From Candidatus Colimonas fimequi (lineage in GTDB: Bacteria > Bacillota > Clostridia > Peptostreptococcales > Anaerovoracaceae), in contig JAGHTQ010000062.1 in assembly GCA_018065295.1 (NCBI GenBank), positions 1 through 16,611 of the forward strand: 16,611 bases of DNA. Direction: 5' to 3'. Positions 12,395-16,611 of the stretch are shown piece by piece. The stretch's first letter is position 1; each line of letters opens with the position of its first letter. The notes under the pieces are model-generated. The model saw only the letters and a list, made by a program, of their open reading frames with translations, searched no databases and was not told the DNA's origin. The translations under genes and the position numbers were made by a program.

Positions 12395-14089
12395 CTATTT
12401 ATTTGTTTCCGTTGGAACCTCCGGATTCACATAAAGGGTCCTGTTATGAGTGAAAATAACCATTCCTGGCTTAGCACCGTTAGGCTTCTTCACGTAGCGG
12501 ACCTTAGTGAAGTCAACAGGCACGTTCTCGGAGTCCTTGCCTTTGCTATGATAAGCGGCGATTGCTGCAGCTTCGAAGAGTTCCTCTTCAGTCGGCTCAG
12601 TGTTATCTGTGAAAAGGATAACGTGTGAACCAGGAATATCCTTAGTGTGGAACCACACGTCAGTGTTTGACGCACGCTTGAGAGTCAGCCAGTCGTTCTC
12701 GTTGTTGTTACGGCCGGCCATTACCTGGCGACCAGTGCTGAGCGTGTACTTGATTGGCTTAGGTTTAGCTTCCTTCTTAGGGCGCTTGCTAGCCTTGCGA
12801 TATCTGAGAAATCCTGACTTAACCAACTCGTCCTTGAGCAGGTCAACTCCTTCGATAGTAGTCGCTGCAGTAGTAAACTGAGCCACGGACTCCAGATATT
12901 CGATCTCAGCTGAAGTTGACTCCAGCTGCTGTTTCTTCTCCTTGATCGCAGTCTTATACTTGCCGTATTTCTTGAAGAAATTCTGAGCGTTCTTGCTGGC
13001 AGGGAACTTAGGATCAAGTGGAATATCCATGTTGCTGCCATCGTAATAATTGACAACGGTAACCGACTTAGCGCCAGGCTTCACCAGGTGCAAGTTAGCT
13101 GTGAGAAGTTCGCCGTAGAGGCGATACTTATCGGAGTTCTCGGCCTTAATCAGGTCTTCGTTAAGACGCTGAGTCTTAAGGCGAAGCTTGTCAAGATTAC
13201 TGTTGATAACGCGCAGCAGGTCGTTTGACTTCTGCTTGATCGTATTAGATGACTCACGATTGACGAAGTAGAAGGCAGCCGCCTGGCTGAATGTCTCAAA
13301 GTACTTGCGAGTATACGTATCATCGTAAACTGTCAGGTCTGTAATGTGGAAGTCGCAAGGTTTATCGTTCTCGTCGATATACACAACCGGAGTTGTGCTG
13401 CCGCCCTCGATACTCTCGATAATCGAGCGGAGCTTGTGGTAAGGCTGCTCATCGGCAGCGATGGTTTCCGCCAGAGCAGGGGAGATACCTTGGATGCTTT
13501 GCAAAATAGCCCTGGAAGGCTGAAGCTCATCCCAAAGAATATCATTCATCATCGGCTCAGTGACCTCCATAAACGGAGTCTTCTCCTGAGCTGGCGGATA
13601 TTCGTAGGCCTTGCCTGGGAGAATCTGACGGTCACGGCTCATGTCGATGGACACGTGCTTGATGCTGTCCAGAATGCGACTTGACTCCATGTCCACAAGC
13701 ATCACGTTACTGTGCTTGCCCATGATCTCGATGACCAGTTTCTTGTTCACGTTGAAGCCAAGTTCGTTGACAGTCTCAATGAGAATCTCGATGATTCTGT
13801 CGTTCTCGTGCTGAATGACATCGGTAATGCGGCCGGCACTTAAGTGCTTACGAAGCACCATGCAAAAGGTTGGCGGTTCAGGAGGATTCTCCGGCGATGC
13901 GTCTACGAAATAGACGCCGCAGTGACTTCCTGATGCGCTTACGAATAACTTCTTCTTGCCGTTCTTAGTATGAATATTAAAAAGCAGCTGTTCAGGCTGC
14001 GGCTGATATACTTTCTCAATTTTGCCAAGGACCAGATTGTCGCGCAGTTCCCTTGCTGCGGCGAATGTGGCCATACCGTCAAATGACAT
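12395..14089 (-). CDS. rqcH: Ribosome quality control protein RqcH (NFACT/Rqc2/FbpA family)
   Basis: Binds 50S subunits carrying stalled nascent chains and recruits tRNA-Ala to add C-terminal alanine tails that mark the chain for proteolysis. The 564 residues follow the NFACT layout: NFACT-N (about 1-180), helix-hairpin-helix region (about 180-235), coiled-coil middle (about 275-410) and NFACT-R (about 447-560) with DWLTLKRASNTDVWFHT and PGSHVI. The NDRI motif puts Asp and Arg at positions 97 and 98, the same numbers as the essential tRNA-binding pair of Bacillus subtilis RqcH. I start at the ATG at 14089 because GAGGTG (14102-14097) is 7 bases before it; the in-frame TTG at 14104 would be inside that ribosome binding site. 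The name FbpA comes from fibronectin binding in other species, which is not implied here. Divergent from yicC, convergent with the hydrolase. Confidence 0.95.
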   Translation of the reverse strand: MSFDGMATFAAARELRDNLVLGKIEKVYQPQPEQLLFNIHTKNGKKKLFVSASGSHCGVYFVDASPENPPEPPTFCMVLRKHLSAGRITDVIQHENDRIIEILIETVNELGFNVNKKLVIEIMGKHSNVMLVDMESSRILDSIKHVSIDMSRDRQILPGKAYEYPPAQEKTPFMEVTEPMMNDILWDELQPSRAILQSIQGISPALAETIAADEQPYHKLRSIIESIEGGSTTPVVYIDENDKPCDFHITDLTVYDDTYTRKYFETFSQAAAFYFVNRESSNTIKQKSNDLLRVINSNLDKLRLKTQRLNEDLIKAENSDKYRLYGELLTANLHLVKPGAKSVTVVNYYDGSNMDIPLDPKFPASKNAQNFFKKYGKYKTAIKEKKQQLESTSAEIEYLESVAQFTTAATTIEGVDLLKDELVKSGFLRYRKASKRPKKEAKPKPIKYTLSTGRQVMAGRNNNENDWLTLKRASNTDVWFHTKDIPGSHVILFTDNTEPTEEELFEAAAIAAYHSKGKDSENVPVDFTKVRYVKKPNGAKPGMVIFTHNRTLYVNPEVPTETNK

Positions 14090-14108
14090 AGTTTCACACC
14101 TCAAAGTA

Positions 14109-14137
14109 TTGAAATTTAGAGCATTTAAGCCTATAAT
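14109..14137 (+). promoter_or_regulatory. Sigma-A promoter for yicC
   Basis: TTGAAA (14109-14114), a 17-base spacer and consensus TATAAT (14132-14137). The predicted start is about 14144, some 35 bases before the yicC ATG. Confidence 0.8.
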
Positions 14138-14161
14138 AGGTATGTTATCATAAAATACTAA
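14133..14161 (-). promoter_or_regulatory. Candidate rqcH promoter overlapping the yicC promoter
   Basis: On the minus strand TATTAT (14138-14133) is a good -10 box, with a weak -35 TTAGTA (14161-14156) at 17 bases. The predicted start is near 14126, giving a leader of about 37 bases. The -10 lies on the opposite strand of the yicC -10 within CCTATAATAGG (14130-14140). Confidence 0.45.
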
Positions 14162-14178
14162 AAGAGTGGAGAGAAAAG

Positions 14179-15063
14179 ATGATAAAAAGCATGACAGGCT
14201 TCGGAAGAGGCGAATACACAGACGGTAAGAGAAACGTTATAGTCGAGATCAAGACAGTTAACCACAGATATGCTGACATCAATGTTAAGATGCCTAAGCG
14301 TTATTCTTTTGCAGAAGAGAAGGTTAAGTCACTGGTCAAGGAGAGAGTTAAGAGAGGTAAGGCTGAAGTAAGCGTTATCGTTGAGAACTTAACTGAAGAA
14401 GACACTACTGTTAAGCTTAACCAGCTGGTAGCTGCACAGTACGTTGAGAACCTGAAGGAACTGAAGAGTGCGTTCGGTCTTGAAGGCGATATCGACGTTA
14501 GACTGGTAGCAACTATGCCTGATGTTATCAAGGCAATTCCAGGCGTTGAGAACGAAGAGGAAGTTGCAGCTGTTATCTGCGGAGCAGTTAAGGCAGCAGC
14601 AGCAAACCTTGATGAGATGAGAGGCGTTGAAGGCGGTAAGCTGGCAGAAGATCTGATTATGCGCGGCGAGATCGTTAGAGGCATCGTTACTAAGATTGAC
14701 GAGCGTGCACCAATGGTTGCTAAGGAATACACTAACAAGCTCCTTAACAGAATCAAGGATCTGATCGGCGATCAGGTAGCTATCCCAGAAGATAGAATCC
14801 TGGTTGAAGCAGCAGTATTCGCTGATAAGGCTAACATCACAGAAGAACTGGTTAGACTTGACAGCCACATGATTCAGCTTAAGAGCATCCTGACTAACAG
14901 CAACGAGCCAGTAGGCAAGAAGCTTGACTTCCTGGTACAGGAAATGAACAGAGAAGCTAACACTATCGGTTCTAAGGCTAACGATATGGAGATTACATCT
15001 CTCATGCTGGAAACTAAGGCAGAAATCGAGAAGATTAGAGAACAGGTACAGAATATCGAGTAA
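14179..15063 (+). CDS. yicC: YicC/YloC family endoribonuclease
   Basis: YicC-family protein; Escherichia coli YicC and Bacillus YloC have endoribonuclease activity. The 294 residues start with the family signature IKSMTGFGRGEY (2-13), then NVIVEIKTVNHRYADINVKMP (20-40). The C-terminal DUF1732 part includes FLVQEMNREANTIGSKAND (about 250-268), the most conserved stretch of the family, and ends in a charged helix. GTGGAG (14166-14171) is the ribosome binding site at 7 bases. It precedes gmk as in Bacillus, but the remA gene usually found between yloC and gmk is missing, and gmk has its own promoter. Codon use is strongly biased, as in the ribosomal genes. Confidence 0.95.
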   Translation: MIKSMTGFGRGEYTDGKRNVIVEIKTVNHRYADINVKMPKRYSFAEEKVKSLVKERVKRGKAEVSVIVENLTEEDTTVKLNQLVAAQYVENLKELKSAFGLEGDIDVRLVATMPDVIKAIPGVENEEEVAAVICGAVKAAAANLDEMRGVEGGKLAEDLIMRGEIVRGIVTKIDERAPMVAKEYTNKLLNRIKDLIGDQVAIPEDRILVEAAVFADKANITEELVRLDSHMIQLKSILTNSNEPVGKKLDFLVQEMNREANTIGSKANDMEITSLMLETKAEIEKIREQVQNIE

Positions 15064-15071
15064 TTCCTCAC

Positions 15072-15100
15072 TTGATAATAGGTCGAGCAGGTGATATAAT
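15072..15100 (+). promoter_or_regulatory. Sigma-A promoter for gmk-rpoZ, extended -10
   Basis: TTGATA (15072-15077), a 17-base spacer, TGA then TATAAT (15095-15100), which makes an extended -10. The predicted start is near 15107. An inverted repeat CGAGCA (15084-15089) / TGCTCG (15104-15109) brackets the -10 box. Confidence 0.85.
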
Positions 15101-15135
15101 ATTTGCTCGGAATAGACTAGATTTGGGAGAATAAT

Positions 15136-15738
15136 ATGGCTAAGGGCAAACTTTTCGTAATCTCAGGTCCGTCAGGAACAGGCAAGGGAACAATTATCAA
15201 TGAGATTCTCAAGGCCAATGACGATATCAGATTATCAATTTCAATGACAACTAGACAGCCTCGTGAAGGTGAGCAGCACGGCGTTCAGTACTTCTTCGCA
15301 ACAAGAGAAGAATTCGAAGCTCTCATCGCAGAAGATGGATTCATCGAATACGCTGATGTTTACGGCAACTACTACGGCACACCTAAGAAGGCAGTTAACG
15401 ACTGGATGGAATCAGGACAGGACGTTCTTCTTGAGATCGACGTTCAGGGTGCTATCCAGGTTAAGGAGAAGTTCCCGGAAGCAATATTACTGTTCATCCT
15501 GCCACCATCACTGATAGTTCTCAGAGCTAGACTTGAAGGCAGAAGAACAGATACACAGGAAGTAATTAATAAGAGAATGGCCAATGCTGCCAAGGAGATT
15601 GCACTTGTAGGACATTATGACTACGCAGTTGTTAACAACAAACTGGAAGTTGCAGTTGAAGAGGCGGTGGCAATTATCAAGGGCCAGCGTTGCAAGTTAA
15701 ATGAAGAAATAGCCGCAGAGATTGTCGGCAGATATTAG
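15136..15738 (+). CDS. gmk: Guanylate kinase
   Basis: Phosphorylates GMP to GDP with ATP, feeding GTP, dGTP and (p)ppGpp pools. The 200 residues show the P-loop GPSGTGKGT (11-19), the GMP-binding SMTTRQPREGEQHGVQYFF segment (about 35-53) and EYADVYGNYYGT (about 71-82), DVLLEIDVQGA (about 95-105), and the LID with RLEGRRTDT (about 131-139). GGGAG at about 15125-15129 is the ribosome binding site. rpoZ follows, its AGGAGG overlapping the gmk stop TAG. This pairing is conserved in Firmicutes, where omega and GMP kinase are both tied to the ppGpp response, although that link is general knowledge and not visible here. Confidence 0.98.
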   Translation: MAKGKLFVISGPSGTGKGTIINEILKANDDIRLSISMTTRQPREGEQHGVQYFFATREEFEALIAEDGFIEYADVYGNYYGTPKKAVNDWMESGQDVLLEIDVQGAIQVKEKFPEAILLFILPPSLIVLRARLEGRRTDTQEVINKRMANAAKEIALVGHYDYAVVNNKLEVAVEEAVAIIKGQRCKLNEEIAAEIVGRY

Positions 15739-15748
15739 GAGGCACGAA

Positions 15749-15946
15749 ATGTTATATCCATCAATCAACACAATGAGATCAAAGGTAGATAGCAGATACA
15801 CACTGGTAACTCTGGCAGCTAAGAGATCAAGAGACATCATCGAAGGTATGCCTAAGCTGACAGAAGCTGACGTTGCTAAGCCAGTATCAATCGCAGCAAA
15901 CGAAATCGCTGAAGACCTGATTACTTACAAGGAATCAGAAGAATAG
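15749..15946 (+). CDS. rpoZ: RNA polymerase omega subunit
   Basis: Small RNA polymerase subunit that assists beta-prime folding and assembly. The 65 residues contain the omega core: YPSINTMRSKVDSRYTLVTL (3-22) and AAKRSRDIIEG (23-33), then a helical tail with IAANEIAEDLI. The start is the ATG at 15749, 6 bases after AGGAGG (15737-15742); an in-frame TTG at 15722 lies inside gmk and would add residues not seen in omega. The protein is short but within the range for Firmicutes. Its stop codon TAG (15944-15946) is the first part of a 15-bp palindrome, and a terminator hairpin follows at 15978. Confidence 0.95.
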   Translation: MLYPSINTMRSKVDSRYTLVTLAAKRSRDIIEGMPKLTEADVAKPVSIAANEIAEDLITYKESEE

Positions 15947-15958
15947 ACAATTTGTCTA
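15944..15958. promoter_or_regulatory. 15-bp perfect palindrome, possible operator
   Basis: TAGACAA-T-TTGTCTA, 7-bp arms around a single base, beginning at the rpoZ stop codon. The one-base centre makes it better suited as a DNA dimer site than as an RNA hairpin, though a 6-bp stem with a 3-base loop could form. A weak promoter (TTGTCT 15952-15957, 18 bases, TTAAAT 15976-15981) would overlap it. Confidence 0.5.
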
Positions 15959-15977
15959 GATTATTAAATGGAATGTT

Positions 15978-16016
15978 AAATCCTCCTTTGGGTGTAATTG
16001 CCCCAAGGAGGATTTT
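15978..16016 (+). terminator. rpoZ terminator that contains the LytTR ribosome binding site
   Basis: AAATCCTCCTT (15978-15988) pairs perfectly with AAGGAGGATTT (16005-16015). After a bulged T (15989), GGG (15990-15992) pairs with CCC (16002-16004), leaving a loop of about 9 bases. A TTTT run (16013-16016) ends the stem and TATTA follows. AAGGAGG in the descending arm is also the only ribosome binding site for the gene starting at 16020. Confidence 0.8.
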
Positions 16017-16019
16017 ATT

Positions 16020-16343
16020 ATGGAAAAACAATTTATATTTCAGAATCGAAGGAAGTTACTCAAGATTCCAATGGACAGTATCATATTCATGGAAAACAAT
16101 AGGAGAAAGGTTGTTATTCACACAACAGATGGAGCGTTTGAATACTATGGGAAGCTTACTGAAGCCATGAATCAACTAGATGAAAGATTTGTTCATTTTC
16201 ACAGAAGCTATGTGATAAATATAGATCATGTAGTGGCATTAAAAAACAAGACGATTGTCCTTCTTGGCTGTGGGAAAATACCACTTGGTCAACACTCGTT
16301 CTCCCGTGTTAGAAATATGCTCAAAAATCAAATTTTTTCTTGA
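16020..16343 (+). CDS. LytTR DNA-binding domain protein without receiver domain (107 aa)
   Basis: Consists of little more than one LytTR (AgrA/LytR-type) DNA-binding domain. Characteristic parts: IPMDSIIFMENNRRKVVIHT (about 17-36), the middle FEYYGKLTEAMNQLDERFV, and the hallmark HFHRSYVINIDHVVAL (about 59-74). There is no receiver domain, transmembrane segment or sensor, so control by a partner kinase is not evident. Typical targets are paired direct repeats. AAGGAGG (16005-16011) is buried in a terminator stem. Base and codon use differ from the neighbours (TTA, ATA, TTT, AAA codons, GGA/GGG; lower GC), as for a laterally acquired or weakly expressed gene. The rpsB promoter -35 overlaps its stop codon TGA (16341-16343). 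Its location between rpoZ and rpsB is unusual. Confidence 0.85.
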   Translation: MEKQFIFQNRRKLLKIPMDSIIFMENNRRKVVIHTTDGAFEYYGKLTEAMNQLDERFVHFHRSYVINIDHVVALKNKTIVLLGCGKIPLGQHSFSRVRNMLKNQIFS

Positions 16344-16368
16344 TATTTCAACGGGTGTGGTGTATATT
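16340..16368 (+). promoter_or_regulatory. Sigma-A promoter for rpsB
   Basis: TTGATA (16340-16345), a 17-base spacer and TATATT (16363-16368), giving a predicted start near 16375. The -35 box overlaps the stop codon of the LytTR gene. Confidence 0.72.
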
Positions 16369-16374
16369 ATTTTC

Positions 16375-16517
16375 TGGTGTGGCATGATCGACATCAGATC
16401 GATAAATTATTTAATTAGCACACGGTTACTAGCACATGGCCGGTGCCCACTGCAGTGACGCAGGGGGTTGCCAAGTTGGGGTAAGCGTGGAAGGTAAAAA
16501 CCGAGAGGAGAAACAAA
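16375..16517 (+). promoter_or_regulatory. Structured 5' leader of rpsB, possible autoregulatory RNA
   Basis: About 143 bases from the predicted start to the ATG, with a GC-rich core at 16421-16503 in AT-rich surroundings. By eye: a closing stem CGGTT (16423-16427) / AACCG (16499-16503); hairpins GCAC/GTGC (16432-16435 with 16443-16446), CCC-A-CTGC/GCAG-GGG (16446-16466, loop AGTGAC, bulged A) and TTGCC/GGTAA (16468-16472 with 16480-16484, one G-U pair). The first two compete for C16446. The closing stem ends immediately before AGAGGAG (16504-16510), the rpsB ribosome binding site. No T tract follows, so control, if any, is probably translational. I do not recognise it as a known riboswitch class. 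Confidence 0.6.
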
Positions 16518-16611
16518 ATGGCAGTAATTTCAATGAAACAGTTACTTGAAGCAGGTGTACACTTCGGACATCAGACTAGAAGATGGAACCCTAAGATGGC
16601 TCCATACATCT
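16518..16611 (+). CDS. rpsB: 30S ribosomal protein S2, 5' part (continues beyond window)
   Basis: Only the first 31 codons are present. MAVISMKQLLEAGVHFGHQ followed by TRRWNPKMAPYI is the conserved start of S2, a late-binding 30S protein needed for initiation. Ribosome binding site AGAGGAG (16504-16510) is 7 bases before the ATG. The gene has its own promoter and a long structured leader. In most bacteria tsf (EF-Ts) follows rpsB; that is outside the window. Confidence 0.96.
   Translation, partial: MAVISMKQLLEAGVHFGHQTRRWNPKMAPYI

Noticed and set aside
14090..14104. rqcH start at TTG 14104
   Set aside because: It overlaps the GAGGTG that serves the ATG at 14089, and the ATG start makes the conserved Asp-Arg pair residues 97-98 as in Bacillus.
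15722..15748. rpoZ start at TTG 15722
   Set aside because: It is inside gmk and upstream of the AGGAGG that fits the ATG at 15749.
15952..16170. Plus-strand frame of 72 codons overlapping the LytTR start
   Set aside because: It is out of frame with the LytTR domain, crosses the terminator hairpin and resembles nothing.

Overview
The window reads as a conserved housekeeping region of an anaerobic Bacillota, most probably class Clostridia. The reasons are gene order (ylxM-ffh-rpsP-khpA-rimM-trmD; yggS-sepF-divIVA-lspA-rluD; yicC-gmk-rpoZ), strong AAGGAGG-type ribosome binding sites, sigma-A-type promoters with 17-bp spacers, and a preference for AGA arginine codons. Family-level placement is a guess. 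I see no rRNA, tRNA, CRISPR array, insertion sequence or phage gene. No stretch over 300 bases lacks a gene; the longest non-coding parts are the rimM leader (4736-4882) and the rpsB leader (16344-16517).

Layout. 1-2433: the 3' part of an NhaC-type antiporter and a PLP-dependent Orn/Lys/Arg-type decarboxylase, closed by an intrinsic terminator. 2421-4781: ylxM-ffh (signal recognition particle) and rpsP-khpA, closed by a second terminator. 4782-6139: a repeat-bearing leader, then rimM-trmD. 6140-11151: a promoter that appears to give a leaderless mRNA, then hlyD-like-yggS-sepF-divIVA-lspA-rluD-flavin reductase; the early part matches the Firmicutes cell-division cluster but lacks ylmG and ylmH. 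11167-11355 (minus): a 62-residue CxxC/CxxC zinc-ribbon protein. 11491-12345: a monoacylglycerol-lipase-like hydrolase converging through a bidirectional terminator on rqcH (12395-14089, minus). 14109-15946: yicC, diverging from rqcH, then gmk-rpoZ. 15978-16343: a LytTR-domain-only regulator whose ribosome binding site lies inside a terminator hairpin. 16340 to the end: the rpsB promoter, a structured leader and the first 31 codons of rpsB.

Most genes serve translation and protein export (Ffh, S16, KhpA, RimM, TrmD, LspA, RluD, RqcH, S2), septum formation (SepF, DivIVA), or RNA and nucleotide metabolism (YicC, Gmk, omega). The less ordinary content is between and around these genes: unusual 5' ends (leaderless hlyD-like, SD-hairpin-start for lspA, SD in a loop for divIVA, SD in a terminator for LytTR), a tandem 18-bp repeat before rimM, a shared -10 between rqcH and yicC, a structured rpsB leader, and two poorly described small proteins (zinc ribbon and solo LytTR). 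I found no clear new multi-gene system; the best candidates for something undescribed are the rpsB leader, the rpoZ-LytTR junction and the rimM leader.
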